Positions 35,110-44,008 of a stretch of 64,000 bases of DNA are shown in pieces. Below the pieces are notes generated by a model that was not told where the DNA came from, made no database searches, and saw nothing but the letters and a program-made list of their open reading frames with translations. The stretch is from the NCBI GenBank assembly GCA_045533195.1, contig JAZSHI010000030.1:1-64000 (forward strand). The letters are read 5' to 3'. Source of the DNA: SIG607 sp045533195. Lineage in GTDB: Bacteria; Bacillota; Clostridia; Oscillospirales; Acutalibacteraceae. A program made the translations under genes and the position numbers. How positions within the stretch are numbered: position 1 is the stretch's first letter; each line of letters opens with the position of its first letter.

Positions 35110-36951
35110 TTATTTCACCTTCATTGAACGCATTGCATTAAGAATTGTAATTACCGCAATGCCAACGTCGGCAAAGACTGCGCCTGCCATTCCCGCGGCA
35201 CCGAAAATTCCCATCATAAGAAACAGGATTTTAACGGTCAAGGCAAGAATTATATTCTGCGTTGCTATTTCGGTTGTTCTTTTGGCAATTTTTATAGCAA
35301 TAGGAATTTTTCTCAAATCATCATCGGCAATAACTACGTCAGCGGTAGTGTTGGCAGCATCACTGCCGAGGTCACCCATAGAAATACCCACGTCAGACCT
35401 TGCTAAAACAGGGGCGTCATTTATGCCGTCGCCCACAAAAACAACCTTGCCATTAGAGTCTTTAATTATATTCTCTAAAATTTCAACCTTGTTTTCGGGA
35501 AGAAGATTGCTGAAATATTCATCAATCAAAATAAGCTCTGCAATTTCACCTGCATTTTCCTCTCTGTCTCCCGTCAGCATAATTGTTTTTTCGGTTTCAA
35601 GTTCAATAAGTTTTTCTATAGCTTCCTTTGCTTCTTCCTTTACGGTATCGCCTACAGTTATAAAACCTACATATTTATGGTCGATAGCCACATAAACGGC
35701 TGTTTTATCGGTTGGTTTTACCGTAATATCCAATTCCTCCATAAGTTTAATATTTCCGACGGCGACCTGCCATTTTTCAATCATTGCAATTATGCCTTTG
35801 CCGGAAATTTCCTTTACACCATTTACCCTGAAGCGCTTATAATCTTCCTTTGATGCTTCAACTATACACTTTGCAATAGGATGATTACTTTGGCTTTCTG
35901 CAGCGGCGGTAATTGCAAGAAGAACCCTTTCGTTTATCTTTTCAGACGAAATTTCTTTAACAGTAAATTTGCCTTTAGTCAAGGTTCCTGTTTTATCAAA
36001 AACAACCGTATCACACTTTGAAAGGGTTTCAAGCACTCCCGAGCCTTTTACCAAAATCCCCTTTGCCGAAGCCGCGCCAATACCTCCAAAAAAGGAAAGA
36101 GGTACTGAAATAAGAAGGGCGCAAGGACAGGAAATAACAAGAAAGGTTAATGCTCTGCGTACCCATTCTGCCCTGCCCTCATTTATAAAAAACTGCGGAA
36201 TTATTGCAATTAAAAGAGCGCAGATAACAACCAAAGGCGTATAATAACGGGCAAATTTTGTTATAAAACGTTCGCTTTTAGCCTTATTTTCAAAAGAAGC
36301 TTCGGTAAGCTCAAGTATTTTTGCAACGGAGGACTTACTGAAAGGCGCAGTAACCTTAACCGTTATGGTGCCTTCCATATTTATACTGCCTGCGAATACT
36401 TTATCGCCCACCCCCACGTCTTTAGGAAGACTTTCTCCCGTAAGAAAGGAATTATTAACCGATGTTTCGCCTCGGATAATTTCGCCGTCAAGGGCAATTC
36501 TTTCACCGGCAAAAATTCTTATTATTTCTCCCGTTTCAACCTCTTCGGGCGAAACAATTAATGATTCTTCATTCCTTATCACCCTTGCGGTGTCGGGACG
36601 GATATTGCTTATTGCCTCAATACTTTTTCTGCTTTTATTTACGGCATAGCTTTGAAAAAGCTCTCCAATTTGATAGAAAAGCATTATGGCAACGGCTTCA
36701 AAAAATTCCTTTAAAAATACCGCGCCGACACTTGCTATAGACATAAGCAGATTTTCATCTATAAAATTTCGGTGTCTGAGTCCCCATACAGCTTTCATAA
36801 TTACGTCATAGCCCACAGTGATAAAAGCCCCGAGACAAAGAGATGAACTGATTATTTCATGTAAACCAATCCTATTAAAAACAAGAGCCAATATAAGCAA
36901 AAAAGCGGAGCAAGAAATTCTAAGTAAAATCCGCTTTTGTTTATGATTCAT
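35110..36951 (-). CDS. Zn/Cd/Pb-exporting P1B-type ATPase
   Basis: A 613-residue heavy-metal efflux pump. It has the CPC metal-path motif (VISCPCALL), the phosphorylation site DKTGTLTKG, the HP motif (NHPIAKCI), GDGINDAP and eight membrane helices. The last helix has FADVGIAVITILNA, the aspartate position typical of Zn/Cd (ZntA/CadA) rather than Cu pumps. The usual N-terminal HMA domain is missing and is supplied as the separate gene 36966-37184 just upstream. The start is the ATG at 36951 with GAAGG six bases ahead. It is the last gene of an arsR-HMA-ATPase operon. Confidence 0.93.
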   Translation of the reverse strand: MNHKQKRILLRISCSAFLLILALVFNRIGLHEIISSSLCLGAFITVGYDVIMKAVWGLRHRNFIDENLLMSIASVGAVFLKEFFEAVAIMLFYQIGELFQSYAVNKSRKSIEAISNIRPDTARVIRNEESLIVSPEEVETGEIIRIFAGERIALDGEIIRGETSVNNSFLTGESLPKDVGVGDKVFAGSINMEGTITVKVTAPFSKSSVAKILELTEASFENKAKSERFITKFARYYTPLVVICALLIAIIPQFFINEGRAEWVRRALTFLVISCPCALLISVPLSFFGGIGAASAKGILVKGSGVLETLSKCDTVVFDKTGTLTKGKFTVKEISSEKINERVLLAITAAAESQSNHPIAKCIVEASKEDYKRFRVNGVKEISGKGIIAMIEKWQVAVGNIKLMEELDITVKPTDKTAVYVAIDHKYVGFITVGDTVKEEAKEAIEKLIELETEKTIMLTGDREENAGEIAELILIDEYFSNLLPENKVEILENIIKDSNGKVVFVGDGINDAPVLARSDVGISMGDLGSDAANTTADVVIADDDLRKIPIAIKIAKRTTEIATQNIILALTVKILFLMMGIFGAAGMAGAVFADVGIAVITILNAMRSMKVK

Positions 36952-36965
36952 AGTTTGCCTTCTTT

Positions 36966-37184
36966 CTAAAATACTACGGTGCAATCGGGCTCTACTTCCT
37001 TACAGATTAAAGCCGCTTTTTTTACTACTGCATCAAAAATTTCATCCGCTGCTTCAATGGTCAGCTTTTGAGCAATAAAGTTGACGTTTGCATTTGTAAC
37101 GCCGTCTATTGCTTTGATTTTTTCTTCCATTTTTGCGGCACAATGAGCGCAATCAAGATCATTAATTTTATAAGTTTTTTTCAT
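36966..37184 (-). CDS. Free-standing heavy-metal-associated (HMA) domain protein
   Basis: A 72-residue ferredoxin-like HMA domain with the metal-binding motif DCAHCAAK (cysteines at about 12 and 15) near the N-terminus. It lies between the ArsR-type regulator (13 bp) and the ATPase (14 bp). Because the neighbouring ATPase lacks its own HMA domain, this protein probably delivers metal to it as a detached domain or chaperone. The C-terminal CTVVF adds one more cysteine. Confidence 0.92.
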   Translation of the reverse strand: MKKTYKINDLDCAHCAAKMEEKIKAIDGVTNANVNFIAQKLTIEAADEIFDAVVKKAALICKEVEPDCTVVF

Positions 37185-37197
37185 AAAGCTACCCCTT

Positions 37198-37551
37198 TTA
37201 TTCTTCGATATGTTCCATACCGTTATTCAAAATTGTTTTTACGTGGTCATCTGCAAGGCTGTAGAACACCGTCTTGCCGTCACGTCTGAATTTTATAAGA
37301 CTTGCCTGTTTTAAAATTTTAAGCTGATGGGATATTGCCGAAATCGTCATATTTAAAAGCTTTGCAATATCGCAAACGCACATTTCCCTTTTAAGAAGAA
37401 CATATAATATTCTTATCCTTGTTTTATCACCGAAAAGCTTATAAAGTTCAGAAAGCCTATAAAGTGTTTCCTCATCGGGCATATCTTTTAAAACCAAGGA
37501 CACAATATCCTCGTGAATATGCATATATTCACAGTTTGGCGCTTCGTTCAT
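37198..37551 (-). CDS. ArsR/SmtB-family metal-responsive repressor (CadC-like)
   Basis: A 117-residue winged-helix regulator. The recognition region has the CVC pair in MCVCDIAKLL, the alpha-3N site type used by CadC and ArsR, and the N-terminus carries more possible ligands (NCEYMHIHED). Zn, Cd or Pb is therefore the likely signal, matching the pump it precedes. The start is the ATG at 37551 with GAGGTGG ahead; the longer in-frame reading would translate the operator. An inverted repeat, TTTGAA-N6-TTCAAA, just upstream is the probable autoregulatory operator. Confidence 0.92.
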   Translation of the reverse strand: MNEAPNCEYMHIHEDIVSLVLKDMPDEETLYRLSELYKLFGDKTRIRILYVLLKREMCVCDIAKLLNMTISAISHQLKILKQASLIKFRRDGKTVFYSLADDHVKTILNNGMEHIEE

Positions 37552-37567
37552 CAGACCACCTCTTTCA

Positions 37568-37585
37568 TTTGAATGATTGTTCAAA
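37568..37585. promoter_or_regulatory. Operator of the Zn/Cd efflux operon
   Basis: TTTGAA and TTCAAA flank TGATTG, resembling CzrA/CadC sites. It lies between the -10 (37598-37603) and the regulator start (37551). Confidence 0.65.
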
Positions 37586-37597
37586 CGTTCCAATGGC

Positions 37598-37626
37598 ATT
37601 ATATGCCTTTTTTCTGCTTTTGTCAA
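37598..37626 (-). promoter_or_regulatory. Promoter of the Zn/Cd efflux operon
   Basis: TTGACA (37626-37621), 17 bp, TATAAT (37603-37598): a perfect consensus on the minus strand. Confidence 0.85.
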
Positions 37627-37639
37627 TCTTTTTTAACAG

Positions 37640-37668
37640 TTGAAGTAATCTTTTATTTTTGTTATACT
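37640..37668 (+). promoter_or_regulatory. Promoter of the MFS/GDPD genes
   Basis: TTGAAG (37640-37645), 17 bp, TATACT (37663-37668). It diverges from the efflux promoter, about 14 bp separating the two -35 boxes. Confidence 0.75.
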
Positions 37669-37691
37669 AACATCGAAAGGGATGAATAAAA

Positions 37692-38990
37692 ATGAAACTT
37701 AATTATAAACGCACAATACTTATCGGACTTGCCTTTATGTCTATACTTGCCTTCTGGCAGTTTTACGATCAGGTTATTCCCTATCTTTTAGAATACACCT
37801 TTAAGCTTGGAACCTTTCAGGCAAATGCAATTATGTCAATCGATAATATTCTTGCTATTTTTATGCTTCCTCTTTTCGGGGCAATTTCCGACCGCACAAA
37901 AACAAAACTCGGCAAACGTACTCCGTATATTCTTTTTGGTACGATAATTGCTTCAATTCTTCTTATATTCCTTGGCGTACTGGAAGAAAGCAGAAACTTC
38001 TGGGGCTTTATAATAGTTCTTATGGCGATTCTTGTTACTATGTCGGTTTACCGCACCCCTGCCGTTGCTTATATGCCCGACGTCACCGAAAAACCTCTTA
38101 GAAGCAAAGCCAATGCCATAATAAACTTAGTGGGTTATATCGGTGGTATCTTCGCCACCGTCGTTATGATGTTTATGCTTAAAAGCGAAAAAAATGAACA
38201 GGGGGAAAGTGTTTATTCCGCTTCCCAGTCATTCCTTCCCGTATTTATCGTTATTGCCGCCTTTATGCTTATAACGGTGCTTATAATGGTATTTACCACT
38301 AACGAAAACAAGCTTTTAAAGGAGACAAACATAAAGGACGAAGAAGCTATAATAGGTTTAGATAAAAAGCTTCCTCGCCCCGTTCTTAAAAGTCTTATTT
38401 TCATTTTGCTTTCGGTATTCCTTTGGTTTATGGCTTACAATGCTGTTACCACCGCTTTTTCAAGATACTGTGTAAGCGTCTTAAAGGTTGACCTTTCCAC
38501 CTCGTCAAGTTGGCTTCTTACCGCCACTATTTCGGCAATTATCGCCTTTGTTCCCCTCGGCTTTCTATCCTCAAGGGTAGGAAGAAAAGCCACCATTTTA
38601 ATAGGCGTTGCTGTTATGACGGTATGTTACCTTTGCGCCTTCTTTATCCGTATTCCCACGCCCTTAATGTACGTTGTTTTAGCCGTAATCGGTATAGGTT
38701 GGGCGGCAATTAACGTTAACTCCTTCCCTATGGTTGTGGAAATGAGCAGCGGCGCGGACGTTGGTAAATACACGGGCATTTACTACACCTTTTCTATGGC
38801 GGCGCAGATATCCACTCCGCTTCTTTCGGGACTTATAATTGATAACTCAGCATTTGGTTATTTAACGCTTTTCCCCTATGCAGTAATCTTCTCTGCTCTT
38901 TCCTTTGTCACTATGCTCTTTGTCAAACACGGAGACTCAAAGCCTGAAAGAAAAAAGAGCCTACTTGAAAATTTTGATTCGGAGGACTAA
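37692..38990 (+). CDS. MFS transporter (GPH/SLC45-like sugar permease)
   Basis: A 432-residue permease with about twelve membrane helices. The first loop carries GAISDRTKTKLGKRTPYI, the variant of the MFS signature seen in the GPH and sucrose-transporter (SLC45-like) groups. A central cytoplasmic loop (about 200-225) divides the halves. The substrate is probably a sugar or glycoside, but no residue fixes it. It is followed 1 bp later by a glycerophosphodiester phosphodiesterase gene, so the two share a transcript. GAAAGGGATG lies before the ATG at 37692. Confidence 0.88.
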   Translation: MKLNYKRTILIGLAFMSILAFWQFYDQVIPYLLEYTFKLGTFQANAIMSIDNILAIFMLPLFGAISDRTKTKLGKRTPYILFGTIIASILLIFLGVLEESRNFWGFIIVLMAILVTMSVYRTPAVAYMPDVTEKPLRSKANAIINLVGYIGGIFATVVMMFMLKSEKNEQGESVYSASQSFLPVFIVIAAFMLITVLIMVFTTNENKLLKETNIKDEEAIIGLDKKLPRPVLKSLIFILLSVFLWFMAYNAVTTAFSRYCVSVLKVDLSTSSSWLLTATISAIIAFVPLGFLSSRVGRKATILIGVAVMTVCYLCAFFIRIPTPLMYVVLAVIGIGWAAINVNSFPMVVEMSSGADVGKYTGIYYTFSMAAQISTPLLSGLIIDNSAFGYLTLFPYAVIFSALSFVTMLFVKHGDSKPERKKSLLENFDSED

Positions 38991-38991
38991 A

Positions 38992-39801
38992 ATGGTAGCT
39001 TTAATAATCATAGTTTCTGTTTTACTTTTTTTAGTGGTTTTTTATCTTTGGGCGATTTTGCCTTCCCGAAGAAATCACAGCAAATTAAAGTATTTAAAAG
39101 GACTGCATATTGCCCATAGAGGACTGCACAGTAACGATAACGGGATTCCCGAAAACAGCCTTTCAGCCTTTGAAAAAGCGATAATCAACGGCTTTGCTAT
39201 TGAAAACGATATTCATTTGAGCCGTGACGGCGAAGTGGTTGTTTTTCACGATGACAACATCTTACGTATGTGCGGTATAAATAAAAAGATAAAGGATATG
39301 ACTTTAGGTGAAATAAAAGAGCTTCGCCTTTTAAATACAGATGAAAGAATCCCCACCCTAAAGGAATGTTTAGAGTTAGTTGACAGCAAAGTACCGTTAC
39401 TTATTGAGTTTAAATACGAAGGCAATACTAAAGAACTTTGCCAAAAGGCAAATGAGATTTTAAGCGGCTACAAAGGGCTTTACTTTGTTCAGTCCTTTCA
39501 TCCGCAAATCCTTGGTTGGTACAAAAAGCATAATAAAAAAATCTGCCGCGGACAGCTTTCGGCAAAATTCAAGGGCGAAGGCTTTATAAAAAGAATTGCA
39601 GGAACACTTATCTTCAACTTTCTCTCCCGTCCCGATTTTGTTTCTTATGACCTAAGCGGCAAAAACTATCTTCCCTTTAAGCTTGTGAAAAAATTAGGTG
39701 CCTTTCCTGTAGGTTGGACCTTTAAAAGTCAAAAGCAAGAGGATGACTGTAAGGAAGATTTTAATACCTTTATTTTCGAAAATTACATACCGAAAAAATA
39801 A
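38992..39801 (+). CDS. Glycerophosphodiester phosphodiesterase, membrane-anchored
   Basis: A 269-residue GDPD-family TIM barrel that hydrolyses glycerophosphodiesters to glycerol-3-phosphate and an alcohol. A membrane helix is at residues 2-24. The catalytic blocks are AHRGLHSNDNGIPENSL (His-Arg), ENDIHLSRDG and VFHDDN (metal Glu/Asp and second His), and LIEFKYEG. The start is the ATG at 38992 with GGAGG upstream. A longer in-frame reading starting inside the MFS gene has no RBS. Glycerol kinase, encoded 1 kb downstream, would serve the same glycerolipid salvage. Confidence 0.9.
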   Translation: MVALIIIVSVLLFLVVFYLWAILPSRRNHSKLKYLKGLHIAHRGLHSNDNGIPENSLSAFEKAIINGFAIENDIHLSRDGEVVVFHDDNILRMCGINKKIKDMTLGEIKELRLLNTDERIPTLKECLELVDSKVPLLIEFKYEGNTKELCQKANEILSGYKGLYFVQSFHPQILGWYKKHNKKICRGQLSAKFKGEGFIKRIAGTLIFNFLSRPDFVSYDLSGKNYLPFKLVKKLGAFPVGWTFKSQKQEDDCKEDFNTFIFENYIPKK

Positions 39802-39803
39802 TC

Positions 39804-39839
39804 AAAACGCGAAAACACACGTTTTCGCGTTTTGATTTT
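39804..39839. terminator. Bidirectional terminator between GDPD and DMT permease genes
   Basis: AAAACGCGAAAA and TTTTCGCGTTTT form a 12-bp stem flanked by A and T runs, serving convergent genes ending at 39801 and 39838. Confidence 0.85.
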
Positions 39840-40755
39840 AAGCCTTTTTATTTTTTTGGGTAGGTAGCTGTGAAATAATTATAGCGGCAAACATTATGAC
39901 ACAGCCTAAAATTTCCTTTTTAGTCAGTATATCGCCGAAGATTGCTCCGCCAAGGGCGGCGAATACCGATTCAAAGCTCATTGCAATAGAGGATACGGTG
40001 GAGTTTTCACACTGCTGCTGACCTATTATCTGCAGAGTATAAGCAACACCGCTGCTCATAATACCAAGATACAAAATCGGGCCTAATCCCTTTATAATAT
40101 TTTCTATTGTGGGCGCTTCAAAAATAAACATAAGCACAGTTGATAAAATTGCACAGACAAAAAATTGAACACAGGAAAGCTTAACCCCGTCAACATTTTG
40201 TCCTAAAGTATCAACACATATAATATGAAGTGCGAAAGCAACGGCGCAAATAAGAACTATTCCGTCTCCGCCATAAACTCCGCTAACTCCATTTGCAAAG
40301 CACAAGAAGTAAAGTCCTATTACCGCAACAAGCACCGCAACAAGCACCGTAAAGGCAGGGCGTTTTTTAAGGAATATACTGAAAATAGGCACAAAGAGTA
40401 TATACATCGCCGTTAAAAAGCCCGAACGGGCGCTGGCGGCGGCTTCTACGGGATAGGCGGCAATACCGAACTGCTGAAAGTTTGTAGCAACGCACAAAAA
40501 TGCGCCGCAGATAATTCCCGTTATAAGAAGGCTTTTTCTATCCTTTTTTCCCTTTGGAACAAGAGGTTGCTTCTTTATTTTTGAAATAGCAAAAGAAAGA
40601 AGCAAAAGCGCAAATCCGCCCACGTAGGAACGCATAGCATTAAGGGTAAAGGGCTCAACGGTATCAGAAACCTTGTCCTGAAACACAAAAGCAAAGCCCC
40701 ATATAATTGATGCCAAAAGGAGTATAATACATCCCTTTAAATTTTTAAATTTCAT
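39838..40755 (-). CDS. DMT-superfamily (EamA) transporter
   Basis: A 305-residue permease with ten membrane helices in two EamA repeats, ending in a basic tail. EamA proteins mostly export amino acids or other metabolites; the substrate is not predictable here. The start is the ATG at 40755; a GTG nine bases upstream is an alternative, and neither has a strong RBS (GAGTG). It diverges from glpK. A second EamA protein is encoded at 60123-60983. Confidence 0.85.
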   Translation of the reverse strand: MKFKNLKGCIILLLASIIWGFAFVFQDKVSDTVEPFTLNAMRSYVGGFALLLLSFAISKIKKQPLVPKGKKDRKSLLITGIICGAFLCVATNFQQFGIAAYPVEAAASARSGFLTAMYILFVPIFSIFLKKRPAFTVLVAVLVAVIGLYFLCFANGVSGVYGGDGIVLICAVAFALHIICVDTLGQNVDGVKLSCVQFFVCAILSTVLMFIFEAPTIENIIKGLGPILYLGIMSSGVAYTLQIIGQQQCENSTVSSIAMSFESVFAALGGAIFGDILTKKEILGCVIMFAAIIISQLPTQKNKKA

Positions 40756-40849
40756 ATTTTTCACTCACATTTTTTATGTAGAATATTTTCTAAAAATATA
40801 GTATAATGAGTTTAGTGAAAAAAAGCAAGTAAAAAGAGAGGCGCGGTTT

Positions 40850-42343
40850 ATGAAAAAGTATATTTTGGCACTTGATGAAGGCACTACAAGTACACGCTCC
40901 ATAATTTTTGACAGAAACGGTAATATTGTCAGCACCGCCCAAAAGGAATTTGCTCAAATTTACCCCCAGCCCGGTTACGTTGAGCAAGATCCGATGGAGA
41001 TTTATGCAAGTCAGTATGCTACTATGACCGAAGCTGTACTTAAAGGCGGTATATCCCCCGACGAAATTGCCGCTATAGGAATAACCAATCAGCGTGAAAC
41101 CACGATTTGCTGGGACAAAACTACAGGCAAACCCATCTATAATGCTATTGTATGGCAATGCCGACGCACCGCCCCCTTTTGCGAAGAGCTAAAGGCAAGA
41201 GGACTAAGTAAATACGTAAAGGATACCACAGGACTTTTAATTGACGCTTACTTTTCTGCAGGAAAAATCCGTTGGATACTTGATAACGTAGAGGGCGCAA
41301 GAGAAAAGGCAGAAAAAGGCGACCTTCTTTTCGGCACTATCGACACCTGGCTTATTTATAAGTTAACAGGTGGAAATCTTCATATTACCGACTATACAAA
41401 CGCTTCCCGTACAATGCTTTTTGATATTAAAAATTTGTGTTGGGATGAAAGACTTTTAAAGGAGTTTGATATTCCTGCTTCACTTTTGCCCAAGGTGTTA
41501 AGCAGCAGCGAAATTTATACATACATAAACTTTATGGGAAGCGAAATCCCCATTTGCTCTATTGCCGGCGACCAACAAGCCGCCCTTTTCGGTCAATGCT
41601 GTTTTAATAAAGGCGAAGCAAAAAACACCTACGGTACAGGTTGCTTTTTACTTATGAACTGCGGAAGTGTCTGCCGCACCGATAACACCGGTATGCTGAC
41701 CACCATTTCCGCCACTCCTAAGGACAAACCTGTTCAGTACGCCTTTGAAGGAAGTGTTTTTGTAGGAGGCGCTTTAATTCAATGGTTAAGGGATGAAATG
41801 GGACTTATTGACGAATCAAAGGACAGCGAATATTTCGCAAAAAAGGTAAAGGACAGCGGCGGTGTTTACGTCGTTCCTGCCTTTGCCGGTCTTGGCGCAC
41901 CCTACTGGGATATGTATGCAAGAGGCACTATTGTTGGGCTAACCCGAGGAACAGGCAGAAATCATATTATAAGAGCCTGTCTTGAAGCCATCGCCTACCA
42001 GACAAACGATTTACTTTTATCCATAAAGGAAATCCCCGACACCAAAATCTCTGTTTTAAAGGTTGACGGCGGAGCAAGTGCAAATAATCTGCTTATGCAG
42101 ATTCAGTCAGATATTTCGGGAATAAATATTGAACGAGCCGCCTTAGGAGAAGCAACAGCTTTAGGCGCCGCCTTTCTTGCAGGTCTCGCCGTCGGATTTT
42201 GGAAGGATACCGATGAACTAAAGGCTATAATGAGCAGTTCCACCCTTTTTGCGCCCCAATCAGAACAAGAAGAACGTGAATCTATGGTTAAAAACTGGAA
42301 ACGTGCAGTAGAACGCGCAAAGCTATGGGAGGAAAAACTATGA
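40850..42343 (+). CDS. glpK: Glycerol kinase
   Basis: Glycerol kinase makes sn-glycerol-3-phosphate from glycerol and ATP in the cytosol. The 497 residues are full length, with the N-terminal phosphate-binding ALDEGTTSTRS, GITNQRETT, the YGTGCFLLMNCG adenine/phosphate block and the C-terminal VDGGASANNLLMQIQSD. AGAGAGG precedes the ATG at 40850, and a TATAAT about 30 bp upstream may be the -10. The next gene starts inside its stop codon (ATGA), a lipase-like hydrolase that could release glycerol. No glpF or glpD is seen nearby. Confidence 0.97.
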   Translation: MKKYILALDEGTTSTRSIIFDRNGNIVSTAQKEFAQIYPQPGYVEQDPMEIYASQYATMTEAVLKGGISPDEIAAIGITNQRETTICWDKTTGKPIYNAIVWQCRRTAPFCEELKARGLSKYVKDTTGLLIDAYFSAGKIRWILDNVEGAREKAEKGDLLFGTIDTWLIYKLTGGNLHITDYTNASRTMLFDIKNLCWDERLLKEFDIPASLLPKVLSSSEIYTYINFMGSEIPICSIAGDQQAALFGQCCFNKGEAKNTYGTGCFLLMNCGSVCRTDNTGMLTTISATPKDKPVQYAFEGSVFVGGALIQWLRDEMGLIDESKDSEYFAKKVKDSGGVYVVPAFAGLGAPYWDMYARGTIVGLTRGTGRNHIIRACLEAIAYQTNDLLLSIKEIPDTKISVLKVDGGASANNLLMQIQSDISGINIERAALGEATALGAAFLAGLAVGFWKDTDELKAIMSSSTLFAPQSEQEERESMVKNWKRAVERAKLWEEKL

Positions 42344-43248
42344 AAAAAGAATATATAAAAATCCCTTCAAGCGATAATATAAATACTCTTAATGTTAAGA
42401 TATATATTCCAAACGGCGAACCTTTGGGAATTTTTCAGGCTGTTCACGGAATGACCGAGCATCTTGAACGTTACGATGAATTACTTGAAGCCGTTTGCAA
42501 TGCAGGTTATTTTTGCATCATTCATGACCATTTAGGACACGGAAGGACGGCAAAGGAAGAGGATTTGGGCTTTATTGCACAAAAAGACGGCTATAAATAC
42601 CTTATTGACGATATAGAACGGGTATATAGAGCCGCCGACAAATGTTACCCCAACAAAAAGCATATATTACTCGGTCACAGTATGGGTTCCTTTATAACAA
42701 GACTCTATTTAAGCCAATACGGCAAACATCTATACGGCTATATAATGATGGGCAGCGGTTACGGCAATCCTGCCGCCGATATAGGACTTCTTTTAACAAG
42801 GCTTCTTTGTAAAATAAAGGGAGATCGCTACATTTCCAAATTTATTTATTCTGTTGCCTTCGGTGCCTACAACAAAAAATTCAAAGAGGAAAACTCAGAA
42901 CTTGCATGGCTGAGTAAAGATGACTCAAACAAAGAAAAATATGCAAAAGACAAATACTGCACCTTTAAATTCTGTGTATCTGCCATGAATGACCTTGTCA
43001 GATTAAACAAAATGGCAAACCAAAAAAGCTGGTATAAAACTCTCCCCGAAGATTCAAAAATACTAATAATGTCGGGAGAAAATGACCCCGTAGGCGAATA
43101 TTCAAAGGGAGTAAAAAAGGTTTACGCAAGACTTGAAAAAGAAAAACGTTACGACGTTACCCTTAAGTTATATAAAGACGCCCGTCACGAAATTCTTAAC
43201 GATTACTGTAAACAAGAGGTGATTTCTGATATAATAGCCTTTCTGTAA
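42340..43248 (+). CDS. Alpha/beta hydrolase, monoacylglycerol lipase-like
   Basis: A 302-residue serine hydrolase of the Hydrolase_4 (monoglyceride lipase/lysophospholipase) type. The nucleophile elbow is GHSMGS, the oxyanion region is AVHGMTEHLERYDE, the acid lies in SGENDPVGEYS and the histidine in DARHEILND. No signal peptide is visible, so it is cytosolic. It overlaps glpK by 4 bp with GGGAGG upstream of the ATG at 42340, which fits glycerol release from acylglycerols followed by phosphorylation. Confidence 0.9.
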   Translation: MKKEYIKIPSSDNINTLNVKIYIPNGEPLGIFQAVHGMTEHLERYDELLEAVCNAGYFCIIHDHLGHGRTAKEEDLGFIAQKDGYKYLIDDIERVYRAADKCYPNKKHILLGHSMGSFITRLYLSQYGKHLYGYIMMGSGYGNPAADIGLLLTRLLCKIKGDRYISKFIYSVAFGAYNKKFKEENSELAWLSKDDSNKEKYAKDKYCTFKFCVSAMNDLVRLNKMANQKSWYKTLPEDSKILIMSGENDPVGEYSKGVKKVYARLEKEKRYDVTLKLYKDARHEILNDYCKQEVISDIIAFL

Positions 43249-43325
43249 ATTCTATTTGCTATTTTAAAAATAATATGATACAATGTATTATAATTAAAGT
43301 TCGTTTTCGAGGAGAAAAGAATAAA

Positions 43326-43976
43326 ATGGATAAATTGGACAAAATCAAAGATAAGAAGAAACGGGCAAAACAAGCTATAAATAATAGCGGCAATCTTGCG
43401 GCGCTTTACACTCTTGGTTTTTGTTATTTGTTTATTATAGCCGAAATCACCTATAAAATAAAAGTGCTTCACGAGGTATGCACCTGGGAAGTAATTATTC
43501 TGTTCCTTATTCCTGCTGTTTACGGAATTTTCAGAAAGCTGTTTTCTAAAGGCGAAATTCCGCTTGATACTAAGGGCAACCCACTTCCTACAGGTAACAC
43601 AAAGAGTGATAAGAAACAGCGAAATAAATTCTATCGCTTTAATGCATTTATTTACGCTCTGATATTCGCAGTGGTTTTGGCTGTAGGATTTTTGAGCAGT
43701 TCTATGATAAGTAATGTAAATATCGGTTCGGAATTACTCTTTGATGCTGAGCTTCCCAACTTTCTTTTCGGAGCAGTCTTTTCGTTGATTTTATTCCCCA
43801 TAGTATATCTTGCGACCTTTATGGTTGAATACGTATGGTATGAATACAAGATTTCTCAATACAATCTTCTGGTTTTAATCCGCGAAGAAGCCCAGCTGGA
43901 AGAAAAGACGGCAGAACAAGAAACAGAGTCGAAAGACTTAGAGGAAGAAATCAAAACCGAAGAAGCTGTTATATAA
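43326..43976 (+). CDS. Hypothetical membrane protein (DUF6773-like)
   Basis: A 216-residue protein with a charged N-terminus (MDKLDKIKDKKKR), two central membrane helices (about 25-45 and 55-72), two more (about 108-130 and 148-170), and an acidic C-terminal tail. It resembles DUF6773-type small membrane proteins, a weak recognition. The start is the ATG at 43326 with GAGGAG upstream. It is alone between the glpK pair and a bidirectional terminator. Function unknown. Confidence 0.6.
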   Translation: MDKLDKIKDKKKRAKQAINNSGNLAALYTLGFCYLFIIAEITYKIKVLHEVCTWEVIILFLIPAVYGIFRKLFSKGEIPLDTKGNPLPTGNTKSDKKQRNKFYRFNAFIYALIFAVVLAVGFLSSSMISNVNIGSELLFDAELPNFLFGAVFSLILFPIVYLATFMVEYVWYEYKISQYNLLVLIREEAQLEEKTAEQETESKDLEEEIKTEEAVI

Positions 43977-43978
43977 AG

Positions 43979-44008
43979 AAAAACTTGGAGCAAAAACTCC
44001 AAGTTTTT
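43979..44008. terminator. Bidirectional terminator
   Basis: AAACTTGGAG, loop CAAAA, CTCCAAGTTTTTTA serves convergent genes ending at 43976 and 44008. Confidence 0.85.
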
